From Thermus igniterrae ATCC 700962 (GTDB lineage: Bacteria; Deinococcota; Deinococci; Deinococcales; Thermaceae), in contig NZ_AQWU01000060.1 of the NCBI RefSeq assembly GCF_000376265.1, positions 195-61,484 on the forward strand: a DNA stretch of 61,290 nt, read 5' to 3'. The notes below the pieces were generated by a model. It saw nothing but the letters and a program-made list of their open reading frames with translations. It did not search any database and was not told the origin of the DNA. Made by a program: the position numbers and the translations under genes. Below are positions 43,155 through 54,345 of the stretch, in pieces (position 1 is the first letter of the stretch; every line of letters begins with the position of its first letter).

Positions 43155-43160
43155 ATTGTA
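43155..43160 (-). promoter_or_regulatory. Leaderless -10 box of recN-GGDEF
   Basis: TACAAT on the minus strand, eight bases before the recN ATG at 43146, lies in the 27-base gap after glyA. Confidence 0.65.
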
Positions 43161-43173
43161 GGGCAAAGGGGGG

Positions 43174-44454
<1,281 letters not shown>

Positions 44455-44497
44455 TTATGGGTTGGCGGATGGACCCCGAGAAGGGCGATTCCCTTGG

Positions 44498-44503
44498 TAA
44501 GCT
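44498..44503 (+). promoter_or_regulatory. Putative leaderless -10 box of the small membrane protein gene
   Basis: TAAGCT is followed by TGGGGC and the ATG at 44510. The 112-base divergent region with glyA holds no further gene. Confidence 0.5.
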
Positions 44504-44509
44504 TGGGGC

Positions 44510-44785
44510 ATGAAGGGAGGCGTTTTCCCGATTTTGAAGTGGGGGCTTCTTCTGACCCTGGCTATCCTGCTCCTGGCCATTATTCTCATCAACTTTACTT
44601 CTAGCCGTGACCTGCCCGAGCTGGTCCGGGTCCAGGTGGAGCGCTACGCCGTGTGCAGCTACTGGTTCTTCGGCTGGCACCTGGCTTCCACCGGCGCTTT
44701 CGCTTTTATCTTCCTGCTGGTGGGGTTTCTTCTGGGCCTTGGGTCGGGGTTTTTCCTGGGGCGTGGGGTGGCCTCAAAGGATTAA
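44510..44785 (+). CDS. Small membrane protein with two helices
   Basis: The 91-residue protein has one transmembrane helix near the N-terminus (WGLLLTLAILLLAIILINF), a polar loop with SSRDLPELVRVQVERYAVC, and a second helix (AFAFIFLLVGFLLGLGSGFFLG) with a glycine-zipper-like pattern ending in GRGVASKD. The layout resembles LapA/DUF1049 proteins, but I do not recognise it with confidence. It is a single-gene unit between glyA and a terminator. Confidence 0.7.
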   Translation: MKGGVFPILKWGLLLTLAILLLAIILINFTSSRDLPELVRVQVERYAVCSYWFFGWHLASTGAFAFIFLLVGFLLGLGSGFFLGRGVASKD

Positions 44786-44814
44786 CCCAGGCCCTGCCAC
44801 GGTAGGGGCCTGGG
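44786..44814. terminator. Bidirectional hairpin terminator
   Basis: CCCAGGCCC and GGGCCTGGG form a perfect 9-bp stem with an 11-base loop, lying between the converging small membrane protein gene and purF. It starts at the base after the plus-strand stop codon. Confidence 0.7.
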
Positions 44815-44821
44815 GTGGGGC

Positions 44822-46205
<1,384 letters not shown>

Positions 46206-46213
<8 letters not shown>

Positions 46214-48383
46214 CCAGCACCTCCCTGAGGGGCTTCTGCCAGGCGGCGAGAAGCGCGCGCACCTCCCACTCTAGTACCCCCTCCGGGGTCAGGACCGTGA
46301 GGGTCTTCCCCCCCGTCTCCCCCAGGATGCGGTAGGGGAGGCCCCGGGTTTCCAGGCGCAGGGTGGCCTCAGCCAGCCTTTCCTTGGGAACGGTGAAGAG
46401 GATGCGGCTTGCCCCCTCGCCGAAGAGGGCGGCCAGGCCCCCCTTGCGCACCTCCACCGTGGCCCCCAGGCCGTAGGGGAAGGTCATCTCCGCCAGGGCC
46501 ACGAGGAGCCCTCCCTCGGCCAGGTCGTGGGCGGTCTGGGTGAGCCCCAGGGCGATGAGCTCCCGGATGGCCTCCTGCACATCCCGTTCCCGCTCCAGGT
46601 CAATACGGGGAGGGTGGCCCACCTCCTGCCCGGTGAGGAGGTAGAGCACCTCGCTGGCCCCCAGCTCCCCCTCCTCCTCCCCCAGGAGGAGGACCACCTC
46701 CCCGGGCCGCCGGAAGCCCATCTCTGCCCGTTTGTCTATCTCCAGCACCCCCACCACCCCCACCATGGCCGTGGGGGGGATGCGCCGCCCGCCGCTTTCG
46801 TTGTAGAGGGAGACGTTTCCCGAGACCACCGGCAGCCCCAGGGCCTCGCTGGCCTCCTTGAGGCCGGCGATGGTCTCCTGGAGCTCGTGGTAGCCCTCCG
46901 GGGTTTCGGGGCTACCCAGGTTGAGCCCGTCCGTGTAGGCCAGGGGTTTGGCCCCCACCACGGAGACGTTGCGGCTGGCTTCCGCCAGGGCGTGCATGGC
47001 CCCCAGGCGGGGGTGGAGGCGGCTGTAGCGGGGGTTTTGGTCCACCTTGGCGGCGATGCCCAGGCGGGTGCCCTTCACCCAGAGGACCGCCGCGTCCCCT
47101 TTGCCGGGCACCAGGGCGGTGCGGGTGCCCACCTGGTGGTCGTAGCGCTCAAAGACCGCCTCGCGGCTCGCCAGGTTGGGGGAGGCCAGGAGCTGGAGGA
47201 GGGTTTCCCCGGGGTCCGCCGCCAGGGGAGGGATGGGGGTTTCCCGAAGCCTTTTCACCTCCGGGTCCTCCTGGGCCAGGCGCACGTAGGTGGGGGCTTC
47301 CGCCAGGGCCTCCGTGGGCACTTCGGCCACCACCTCCCCCCGGAAGAGGACGCGGAAGACCCTTTCCGGGATGGTCCGGGCCACGGGCACGCAGTCCAGG
47401 CCCCACTTGCGGAAGACCTCCTCCAGCTCCCGCTCCTTGCCCTCCTTGGGCACCAGGACCATGCGCTCTTGGCTTTCCGAGAGGAGGAGCTCAATGGGTC
47501 CCATGCCCCTTTCCCGGGTGGGGACCCGGTCCAGGTCCAGCTCCACCCCCAGGCCCGACTTGTGGGCCAGCTCGGAGAGGCTGGAGGTGAGGCCGGCGGC
47601 CCCCATGTCCTGGACGCCCTCCACCAGGTCCTCCTGGATGGCCTCGAGGGTGGCCTCCATGAGGAGCTTGCCCAGGAAGGGGTCCCCTACCTGCACCGCC
47701 GGCCGGTCCTCCTCCTTGTCCTCGGAGAGCTCCTTGCTGGCGAAGGCCGCGCCCCCAATGCCGTCCCGGCCGGTCTTGGCCCCGGCGTAGTAGATGGGGC
47801 GGCCCAAGGAGGCCCGGCTCCGCTTCAGGTGCTCCTCCCGCAAAAGCCCCAGGCACATGGCGTTCACCAGGGGGTTTTCCCGGTAGCCCTCGTGGAAGTA
47901 GAGGTCCCCCCCCACGGTGGGTACCCCGATGGCGTTGCCGTAGTGGGCGATGCCCGAGACCACCCCCTTGAGGAGGTAGCGGCTACGCTCGTCCTCCGGG
48001 GGGCCGAAGCGCAGGGAGTCCAGGAGGGCGATGGGCCGGGCCCCCATGCTCATGATGTCCCGGATGATCCCCCCCACCCCCGTGGCCGCCCCCTGGAAGG
48101 GTTCCACCGCCGAGGGGTGGTTGTGGCTCTCGATCTTGAAGGCCACCGCCCACCCCTCCCCGATGCGCACCACGCCCGCGTTCTCCCCGGGGCCCTGCAG
48201 CACGGCCTCCCCCTCCTTGGGGAGCTCCTTGAGGAGGGGGCGGGAGTTCTTGTAGGCGCAGTGCTCGCTCCACATCACCTTGAAGAGGAAGAGCTCCACC
48301 CGGTTGGGTTCCCGGCCAAGCCGCTTTAGGATGGCCCGGTACTCCTCCTGGGGGATGCCGATCTCGCGCGCCAGGGTTTCCAT
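46206..48383 (-). CDS. purL: Phosphoribosylformylglycinamidine synthase subunit PurL
   Basis: The 725-residue protein is the small-type PurL that needs PurQ and PurS, both encoded upstream. [64 protein letters not shown] and [18 protein letters not shown] are typical. ATG 48383 overlaps the stop of the HAD gene (TGATG), one codon inside an alternative GTG at 48386. Confidence 0.97.
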
Positions 48384-49096
48384 CACTCCAGAAGGGAAAG
48401 GAGCTCGCGGTGGTCCTTCACCTTGGCCGTGGGCCTCACCTCCCCGTTCACCTCCCTCAGGCCCACGTACTGCACCGCCCAGGGGTAGCCGGTGGCGAAG
48501 GCCCCCCGGATGTCCGTCTGCGGCAGGTCGCCCACGTGCAGGGCCTCCTCCGGGGGCACGCCCAGGGCCTCGAGGGCCACCCGGAAGGCCTCGGGCCGGG
48601 GCTTCACGAAGCCCGTTTCGTCGGAGAAGCTGTAGGCCTGGAAGACGTCCAGCCCCTGCCGCTTGAGGTGCTCCCGCAACAGGCGGCCTGGGGTCATGCC
48701 GGTGTCGGAGACCAGGGCCAGGGGGTAGCGCTTGGCCAGCTCCTTGAGCACCTGGACCCCGGGGAGGGGTTCCAGGTCCACCGCCAAGGAGGTCTCCTCC
48801 AGCCTCCTGGCGGTGAGGGCGATGAGCCCCGGGTCGTGGGGGGCGCCCAGCAGGGCAAAGATGCGGGCCACCCGGTCGTAGACGGAAAGGTGCTCCCCCG
48901 CCTTCCAGGCCTCCTCAAAGGCCAGGGCCGCCTGGCGGTAGGCCTCCCGCACCTCCCCTTCCTCCACGGGATGCCCCGCCTCCGAAAGGGCGTCCAGGAG
49001 GACCTCGTAGCGGGCGGGCATGACCCTTTGCAAAAAGGCCTGGCCCTCGGTGAAGAGGGTTCCCCAGAAATCAAAGGTAATGGCTTTGGGTTTCAT
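48383..49096 (-). CDS. HAD-superfamily hydrolase embedded in the pur operon
   Basis: The 237-residue protein is a HAD hydrolase with a C1 cap. Motif I is [10 protein letters not shown], with the nucleophile aspartate but tryptophan where phosphatases have the second aspartate. Motif II is LVSDTG, the lysine is in FVKPRPEAF and motif IV is [13 protein letters not shown]. It overlaps purQ by four bases and purL by one, so it is translated as part of FGAM synthase expression. It may be a housecleaning phosphatase for a purine intermediate, which is inference. Confidence 0.88.
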   Translation of the reverse strand: MKPKAITFDFWGTLFTEGQAFLQRVMPARYEVLLDALSEAGHPVEEGEVREAYRQAALAFEEAWKAGEHLSVYDRVARIFALLGAPHDPGLIALTARRLEETSLAVDLEPLPGVQVLKELAKRYPLALVSDTGMTPGRLLREHLKRQGLDVFQAYSFSDETGFVKPRPEAFRVALEALGVPPEEALHVGDLPQTDIRGAFATGYPWAVQYVGLREVNGEVRPTAKVKDHRELLSLLE

Positions 49097-49776
49097 CCGG
49101 CCACCTCCTGCACAAGTCCCAAAAAGAGGGGAAGCCCGTCCTCCCCTCCCAAGATGGGGTCCACAGCCCGCTCGGGGTGGGGCATCATCCCCAGGACGTT
49201 GCCCCTCTCGTTGACGATGCCGGCGATGTCGTTCAGGCTCCCGTTGGGGTTGTAATGGGCCTCCTCCCCCAGGGGGGCGTAGCGGAAGACCACCTGCCCC
49301 TCCCCCTCCAGCCTCTTTAGGGTCTCCGGGTCCGCGTAGTAGCGTCCCTCGGCGTGGGCGATGGGCAGCCTCAGGACCTGGCCCTGGCGGTAGAGGCGGG
49401 TGAAGGGGAGGTCGGTGCGCTCCACCCGCACCCCCACCTCCTTGCAGGTGAAGTGGAGGTTGAGGTTGGCCAGCAGGGCCCCGGGCAGAAGCCCCGCCTC
49501 GGTGAGCACCTGGAAGCCGTTGCAGACGCCGATCACGTACCGCCCCTCCTGGGCGAAGCGGCGCACCTCGGCCATCACCGGGCTCTTGGCGGCCAGGGCC
49601 CCGGCCCGCAGGTAGTCCCCGTAGCTGAACCCCCCGGGGAGGAAGACCCCGTCAAAGCCCCGGAGGTCCTGCGCCGTGTGCCAGACGAACTCCGCCCTTA
49701 TCCCCGCCTTCTCCAGGGCGAAACGGGCGTCCTCGTCGCAGTTGGAGCCGGGGAAGCGCACGATGGCCCACTTCAT
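49093..49776 (-). CDS. purQ: FGAM synthase glutaminase subunit PurQ
   Basis: The 227-residue class I glutamine amidotransferase delivers ammonia to Pur[25 protein letters not shown], the nucleophile in [19 protein letters not shown] and the MMPHPERA triad histidine and glutamate are all present. Its ATG overlaps the purS stop (ATGA) and its 3' end overlaps the HAD gene. Confidence 0.97.
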   Translation of the reverse strand: MKWAIVRFPGSNCDEDARFALEKAGIRAEFVWHTAQDLRGFDGVFLPGGFSYGDYLRAGALAAKSPVMAEVRRFAQEGRYVIGVCNGFQVLTEAGLLPGALLANLNLHFTCKEVGVRVERTDLPFTRLYRQGQVLRLPIAHAEGRYYADPETLKRLEGEGQVVFRYAPLGEEAHYNPNGSLNDIAGIVNERGNVLGMMPHPERAVDPILGGEDGLPLFLGLVQEVAG

Positions 49777-50027
49777 GGCAGTTCCTTCAGGGCTTCCAGG
49801 GCGAAGACCTCCATCACCGGGTTGGCCAGAAGCTTCCCCAGGGCCTTGGCCTTCTCCTCGGCCTGGAGGAGGTTCTCCGCCTGGAAGACCACCTCCAGCA
49901 CCTTGCCCACCCGCACGGACTCCACCGGGTGGCCAAGGCCCTGCAAGACCCCCTCCACCGCCCGGCCCTGGGGGTCCAGGATGCCGTCCTTGAGCTCTAT
50001 AAGCAGTGTGGCCTGGTACCTGGGCAT
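49773..50027 (-). CDS. purS: FGAM synthase subunit PurS
   Basis: The 84-residue PurS bridges PurL and PurQ in the three-part FGAM synthase. It contains the [23 protein letters not shown] helix-turn segment and the C-terminal [13 protein letters not shown] strand. It starts one base after the purC stop. Confidence 0.96.
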   Translation of the reverse strand: MPRYQATLLIELKDGILDPQGRAVEGVLQGLGHPVESVRVGKVLEVVFQAENLLQAEEKAKALGKLLANPVMEVFALEALKELP

Positions 50028-50028
50028 C

Positions 50029-50727
50029 TTAGGCGCCTCCCAGCACCCGCCTCAGGACCTCCTGGTAGGCCTCCTCCACCCCCCCGAGGTCCTTGCGGAA
50101 GCGGTCCTTGTCCATGGGTTCGCCGGTCTTGGTGTCCCAAAGGCGCATGGTGTCGGGGCTGATCTCGTCCGCCAGCAGGATCTCCCCGTCCTTTTTGCCG
50201 AACTCCAGCTTGAAGTCCACCAGCTCCAGGCTTCGCTCGGCGAAGAAGCCCTTTAGGAGCTCCCCCACCCGCAGGGTGGTGGCCTTTAGCGTCGCCAGCT
50301 CCGCCTCCGTGGCCAGTCCCAGGGCCAGGACGGCCTCCGGGCAGATCAGGGGGTCCCCCAGGGCATCGTTTTTCAGGGAGAACTCCACCAGGGGGGCCTT
50401 GAGAGGGGCACCCTCCGCCAGGCCGTAGCGCTTGGCGAAGCTGCCCGCGGCCCGGAAGCGCAGGATGACCTCCAGGGGCAGGATGGCCACCCGCCGCACC
50501 TCCATCTCCCGGTCGGAGAGCTCCTTTAGGAAGTGGGTGCGGATGCCGTGGGCCTCCAGGTAGCGGAACAGGGCCGCGGAGACCTTGTTGTTCACCACCC
50601 CCTTGCCCGGGATGACCCCTCGCTTCTGCGCGTTGAAGGCGGTGGCCTCGTCCTTGAAGTAGACCCGCAAGGTGTCCTCCCCCTCGGGGTAGAGGACCTT
50701 GGCCTTGCCCTCGTAGAGCTTTTCCAT
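50029..50727 (-). CDS. purC: SAICAR synthetase
   Basis: The 232-residue enzyme ligates aspartate to CAIR. KLYEGKAKVLYP at the N-terminus, VEFSLKNDALGDPLI, the LVDFKLEFGKKDGEILLADEISPDTMRLWD signature split across strands, and MDKDRFRKDLG are present. GAGGAGGCAC lies before the ATG. The 44-base gap after purB includes a TAAAAT that could be a secondary -10, but no full promoter is clear. Confidence 0.97.
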   Translation of the reverse strand: MEKLYEGKAKVLYPEGEDTLRVYFKDEATAFNAQKRGVIPGKGVVNNKVSAALFRYLEAHGIRTHFLKELSDREMEVRRVAILPLEVILRFRAAGSFAKRYGLAEGAPLKAPLVEFSLKNDALGDPLICPEAVLALGLATEAELATLKATTLRVGELLKGFFAERSLELVDFKLEFGKKDGEILLADEISPDTMRLWDTKTGEPMDKDRFRKDLGGVEEAYQEVLRRVLGGA

Positions 50728-50771
50728 GTGCCTCCTCTGGGCGCAGGGGCCCTAGCCCCATTTTAGGAGGC

Positions 50772-52082
50772 CTAAAGCCCGAAGCGGGCGTAGATGGCGT
50801 CCACGTGCTTCAGAAAGGCCTTGGGGTCAAAGAGGGCCCTTAAGGCCTCCCCCTTGAGGGGGTTCTCCGGGTCTTCCTCCAGAAGCTCTAGGAAGCTTCG
50901 CCCCTCCTCCCAGCTCCTGAGGGCGTTCCGCTGCACCAGGGCGTAGGCCCGCTCCCGGGGAAGCCCCTCCTGGATGAGGGCGTTCAGGACCTGCTGGGAG
51001 TAGACCAGGCCCCGGGTGAGCTCCAGGTTCCGCTGGAGGTTGGCCTCAAAGACCACAAGCCCCGAGAGGATGCCCCTAAGCCGCCTCAGGGCGTAGTGGG
51101 CTATGGTGGTGGCGTCCGGCAAGACCACCCGTTCCACGGAGGAGTGGGCGATGTCCCGCTCGTGCCAGAGGGCCAGGTTCTCCAGGCTGGGCCCCAGGTA
51201 GCCCCGGAGGAGCCGGGCCATGCCCGTGAGGTTCTCCAGACCCACGGGGTTCTTCTTGTGGGGCATGGAGGAGCTTCCCGTCTGGCCCTCGCGGAAGGGT
51301 TCTTGGGTTTCCAGGACCTCCGTGCGCTGCAGGTGCCTGAGCTCCACCGCCACCCGCTCCAAATTCCCCCCCAGGATGGCCAGGGCGCTCAGCACCTCCG
51401 CGTGCCGGTCCCGGGGGACCACCTGGGTGGAGATGGGCTCGGGGAGGAGGCCCAGGCGCTGGGCCACGTGGGCCTCCACCTCCGGGGGGACGTGGGCGTA
51501 GTTGCCCACCGACCCCGAGAGCATGGCCACCCCGATGCCCTCCTTGGCCCGCCGAAGCCGCACCTCATCCCGGGCGAAGGCGGCGTAGAAGCTGAGGAAG
51601 CGCAGGCCGAAGGCGGTGGGCTCCGCGTGGACCCCGTGGGTGCGGGCGATGGCCGGGGTGTGGCGGTAGCGGAGGGCCAGGCGCTTGAGCTCGGCCTGGA
51701 CCCCGGAAAGCTCGGCCAGAATGAGGTCCAAAGCCTCCACCAGGAGGGCGTTTTGCGCGGTGTCCACCACGTCCGAGCTGGTGAGGCCCAGGTGCAGGTA
51801 GCGCCCCACCTCCTCGTCCCCCGTCCACTCGGTGAGGGCGCGGGTGAAGGCCACCAGGTCGTGCCGGGTGATCTCCTCCAGCTCCGCCACCCGCTGGGCG
51901 AAGGCCTGGTCCAGAGGTTTCTCCTCCAGCTTGCGCAAAAGCCTCTCCGCCAGGCCCTTGGGGACCTCCCCCAGGGTCTCCCAGGCCTCGAGGGCGTAGG
52001 CCTCCACCCGGGCCCACATGCGGTAGCGGTTCTCCTCGGCCCAGAGGCGGGCCATCTCCGGGGTCTGGTAGCGGGCAATCAT
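50772..52082 (-). CDS. purB: Adenylosuccinate lyase
   Basis: The 436-residue enzyme cleaves SAICAR to AICAR and adenylosuccinate to AMP. It has LTSSDVVDTAQNALLVEAL, RTHGVHAEPTAFG and the superfamily signature TGSSSMPHKKNPVGLENL. ATG 52082 is chosen because TACCCT lies six bases before it. The reading frame extends upstream without a promoter or family similarity. It is the first gene of the seven-gene purine operon. Confidence 0.97.
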   Translation of the reverse strand: MIARYQTPEMARLWAEENRYRMWARVEAYALEAWETLGEVPKGLAERLLRKLEEKPLDQAFAQRVAELEEITRHDLVAFTRALTEWTGDEEVGRYLHLGLTSSDVVDTAQNALLVEALDLILAELSGVQAELKRLALRYRHTPAIARTHGVHAEPTAFGLRFLSFYAAFARDEVRLRRAKEGIGVAMLSGSVGNYAHVPPEVEAHVAQRLGLLPEPISTQVVPRDRHAEVLSALAILGGNLERVAVELRHLQRTEVLETQEPFREGQTGSSSMPHKKNPVGLENLTGMARLLRGYLGPSLENLALWHERDIAHSSVERVVLPDATTIAHYALRRLRGILSGLVVFEANLQRNLELTRGLVYSQQVLNALIQEGLPRERAYALVQRNALRSWEEGRSFLELLEEDPENPLKGEALRALFDPKAFLKHVDAIYARFGL

Positions 52083-52088
52083 ACCCCC

Positions 52089-52094
52089 AGGGTA
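52089..52094 (-). promoter_or_regulatory. Leaderless promoter of the purine operon
   Basis: On the minus strand TACCCT is followed by GGGGGT and the purB ATG. No purine riboswitch can precede it, because the predicted transcript has no leader. Confidence 0.6.
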
Positions 52095-52101
52095 CCAGCC
52101 C

Positions 52102-52686
52102 CTAGAAGGGGGTGGTGAGGGGGAAGAAGGCGGTGTACCCTTCCCCCTCCGCCTGCAGGGAGAGGAGGAGGTCCGCGCGGAAGATCCCATCCTGGCGGTT
52201 GCCGATGCGGGGAAGGCCCCGCTCGGCATAGGGGGGGCGGGCGTACACCTGGCGCTGGGCCTCCTCGGGGAAGAAGAGCTGGGTGGTGAAGGTGCGCTCC
52301 CCCACCTCCACCCTCAGGTGCAGGTGGGGGGTGCGGCTTGGGTACCAGCCGGGGAAGAGGGTGAGGAAGCTCACCTCCCCCTTTTCGTCCGTGAGCTGGT
52401 ACCCCCGGCAGAAGGTTCCCGGGGCGTCCACCCCGGAGTAGCGCCCCTGGGCGTCCGTGTGCCACAGGTCCACCCGCGCCCCCCGCAGGGGCTGGCAGGC
52501 GCGGTTCTGCACGGCAAGCCTGAGGCGCAGGGGAACCCCGGGAAGCCCCTCGCGGAGGTCCTGCCGCCTGGGCACCTCCCGCAGGTAGTAGGGACCCTGG
52601 GTGAGGGCCGGGGTGGGGGTGCAGCCTCCCTGGCCCCGGGCCAGGGGGAAGAGGGCCAGAAGGCCAAGCAGGGTGCGCCGCTTCAT
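52102..52686 (-). CDS. Exported intradiol ring-cleavage dioxygenase-like protein
   Basis: The 194-residue protein starts with an export signal containing a twin arginine (MKRRTLLGLLALFPLARGQ). LTQGPYYLREVPRRQDL, GARVDLWHTDAQGRYSGVD, RGYQLTDEKGEVSFLTLFPGWYP and SRTPHLHLRV reproduce the intradiol dioxygenase domain, with the likely Fe(III) ligands Tyr (RGYQ), Tyr (GWYP), His and His (PHLHL). It would open catechol-type rings, but its export and lack of other aromatic genes leave the substrate open. It overlaps the upstream yceI-like gene by four bases. Confidence 0.87.
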   Translation of the reverse strand: MKRRTLLGLLALFPLARGQGGCTPTPALTQGPYYLREVPRRQDLREGLPGVPLRLRLAVQNRACQPLRGARVDLWHTDAQGRYSGVDAPGTFCRGYQLTDEKGEVSFLTLFPGWYPSRTPHLHLRVEVGERTFTTQLFFPEEAQRQVYARPPYAERGLPRIGNRQDGIFRADLLLSLQAEGEGYTAFFPLTTPF

Positions 52687-53243
52687 CGCCGCCTCAGGGT
52701 GAGCTCCACCTCCAGCCGGATGCGGTTTTCCACGCTGAGGACCACCGCCACCCGGGGCTGGGTAAGTTTGAACCGCTCAAAGGGGAACTCCGTCTTCAAA
52801 AGGACCCGGACCTCCTGCCCCCTGAACTCCGCCTCCCCCTCCCAGACCACCTCCTCCGTCACGTCCCGGATGGTGAGGTCCCCCACCACCTGCACCGCCA
52901 CCTTGCCGCTTTGGGGCAGGGGGCTCGGGAGGCCCCGCACCTCCTTGGGGCGGAAGGTGGCGGTGGGAAAGCGGTCGGTCTGCAGGGTGTTCTGGCGCAG
53001 GTAGTTGTCCCGCCGGCTCTGGTCGCTCCTGAGCTCCCTCAGGTCCACCACGAACTCCCCGCTCACCCGCCCCTCCTGCAGGGCCACCTGGCCCTTCACC
53101 GCCTTGGTGGTGCCCACCGCGTCGGTGATGCCAATCTGCACCAGTTGCTCCCGTACCCGGTAGCGGGCCTCTCCGGAAGCCACCTCAAAGCTTTGGGCCA
53201 GGGCGGTAAGGGAAAGGACCTGGACTAGGGCCAACCATCGCAT
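52683..53243 (-). CDS. Exported YceI-family protein
   Basis: The 186-residue protein has a signal peptide (MRWLALVQVLSLTALAQS) and a YceI lipocalin-like barrel: ARYRVREQLVQIG, GTTKAVKGQVALQEGRVSGEFVVDLRELRSD, RFPTATFRP and VVGDLTIRDVTEEVVWE. Thermus YceI structures contain a bound polyisoprenoid, so a periplasmic isoprenoid/quinone-carrier role is likely. AGGGGGTGAT precedes the ATG. It is coupled to the dioxygenase-like gene. Confidence 0.92.
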   Translation of the reverse strand: MRWLALVQVLSLTALAQSFEVASGEARYRVREQLVQIGITDAVGTTKAVKGQVALQEGRVSGEFVVDLRELRSDQSRRDNYLRQNTLQTDRFPTATFRPKEVRGLPSPLPQSGKVAVQVVGDLTIRDVTEEVVWEGEAEFRGQEVRVLLKTEFPFERFKLTQPRVAVVLSVENRIRLEVELTLRRR

Positions 53244-53261
53244 GCCATCACCCCCTGTGGC

Positions 53262-53278
53262 GCTACGAAAAGCGTAGC
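53262..53278. repeat. Inverted repeat between yceI-like gene and HAD gene
   Basis: GCTACG-AAAAG-CGTAGC lies in the 80-base divergent region, 19 bases upstream of the yceI-like start. It may be an operator for one or both promoters. Its minus-strand TACGCT half could itself be a -10. Confidence 0.4.
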
Positions 53279-53311
53279 ACGGGGAGGTTAGCCCCGGGTT
53301 AGAAACGGGTA

Positions 53312-53317
53312 TAGACT
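53312..53317 (+). promoter_or_regulatory. Leaderless -10 box of the HAD-CMD-hemD operon
   Basis: TAGACT (part of TATAGACT) is followed by TGGGCC and the ATG at 53324, exactly the arrangement seen at 16306 and 31967. Confidence 0.65.
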
Positions 53318-53323
53318 TGGGCC

Positions 53324-53983
53324 ATGGCCCGGGCAGTTTTGTTTGATGTGGGCAACACCCTCATCCTGGCCAGCCCCCGCTTCTGGCTCCTGCCCTTTTT
53401 GGAGGAGCGGGGACTCAGGCCCAGGAAAGACCCCAGGGCGGCGGCCTTGGCCGCCTTCCGCTTCTACGAGGAGCACCACCTCCTGGCCCGGGATCTGGAG
53501 GCCGCCCTTGCCCTTTGGCGGGAGTTCCACCGGCGGCTTTTCCTGGGGATGGGCCTCGAGGAGCACGCCGAGCGCCTTTCCGCCGAGCTGGTGGCGGGTT
53601 GGAAGGACCCCCGCTTCTGGCCCCTCACCCCCGGGGCCGAGGAGACCCTAAAGGCCCTGAGGGAGCGGGGCTATGCCCTGGCGGTGGTCTCCAACTGGGA
53701 CGCCACCCTGCCCGAGATCCTGGAGGTGGTGGGCCTCAGGCCCTACTTCGCCCACCTGGCGGTGAGCGCCCTTTCTGGGGTGGCCAAGCCCGACCCCCAG
53801 CTCTTCCGGGAGGCCCTGGAGGCCTTGGGGGTGCCCCCGGAGGAGGCGGTGCACGTGGGGGACTCGGAGGCGGACCTCCGGGGGGCGGAGGCGGCCGGGG
53901 TAAGGCCCCTCCTCTTTGACCCCCTGGGGGAGAACCCCAAGGCCCTGCACCGCCTTTCGGGGGTGCTAGACTACCTGCCATGA
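53324..53983 (+). CDS. HAD-superfamily hydrolase
   Basis: The 219-residue protein has motif I VLFDVGNTLI with glycine at the +2 position instead of aspartate, a C1-type helical cap, motif II VVSNWDATLPEIL, lysine motif GVAKPDPQLF and motif IV HVGDSEADLRGAEAAGV. The FDVGNTL form is common in HDHD3-like HADs of unknown substrate. It overlaps the next gene by four bases and starts a run leading to hemD. Confidence 0.88.
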   Translation: MARAVLFDVGNTLILASPRFWLLPFLEERGLRPRKDPRAAALAAFRFYEEHHLLARDLEAALALWREFHRRLFLGMGLEEHAERLSAELVAGWKDPRFWPLTPGAEETLKALRERGYALAVVSNWDATLPEILEVVGLRPYFAHLAVSALSGVAKPDPQLFREALEALGVPPEEAVHVGDSEADLRGAEAAGVRPLLFDPLGENPKALHRLSGVLDYLP

Positions 53984-54345
53984 GCGTGCGGCGGGCCATC
54001 TGGGGGGAGAAGGAGGGGGTCATTGAGGAAAGCCTCCGGGAGGTGGACGAGGACCTCTTCCGCTACATCCGCGACTTCGCCTACGAGGAGGTCCTGGCCC
54101 GCCCTGGCCTGGACCTGAAGACCCGGGAGCTTGTGGCCATCACCGCCCTCATCGCCCTGGGTAGCCCCAAGGAGCTGGCCACCCACCTGGAGGGGGCCCT
54201 CCGGGTGGGGGCCACGGAGCGGGAGGTGCGGGAGACCATCCTGCAGTCCGCCCTCTTCCTGGGCTTCCCCCGGGCCCTGGCGGCCATGAAGCTCTTCCAC
54301 AAGGTGCTCAAGGCCCGTGGTGCTCCTGACGCGGGGGAAGGATAG
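53980..54345 (+). CDS. Carboxymuconolactone decarboxylase (AhpD-like) family protein
   Basis: The 121-residue all-helical protein has the CMD segment LDLKTRELVAITALIALGSPKELATHLEGAL and VRETILQSALFLGFPRALAAM. The CxxC pair of peroxidase-linked AhpD proteins is absent, so it is not a thiol reductase. A T. thermophilus protein of this family has a known structure but no firm function. It overlaps hemD by 29 bases. Confidence 0.85.
   Translation: MSVRRAIWGEKEGVIEESLREVDEDLFRYIRDFAYEEVLARPGLDLKTRELVAITALIALGSPKELATHLEGALRVGATEREVRETILQSALFLGFPRALAAMKLFHKVLKARGAPDAGEG

Noticed and set aside
46527-48329. 600-codon plus-strand frame across purL
   Set aside because: Antisense shadow of purL. No recognisable domain, and it crosses the whole of a conserved enzyme gene.
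52083-52101. Purine riboswitch before purB
   Set aside because: Only 19 bases separate purB from the next gene, and the predicted transcript is leaderless.
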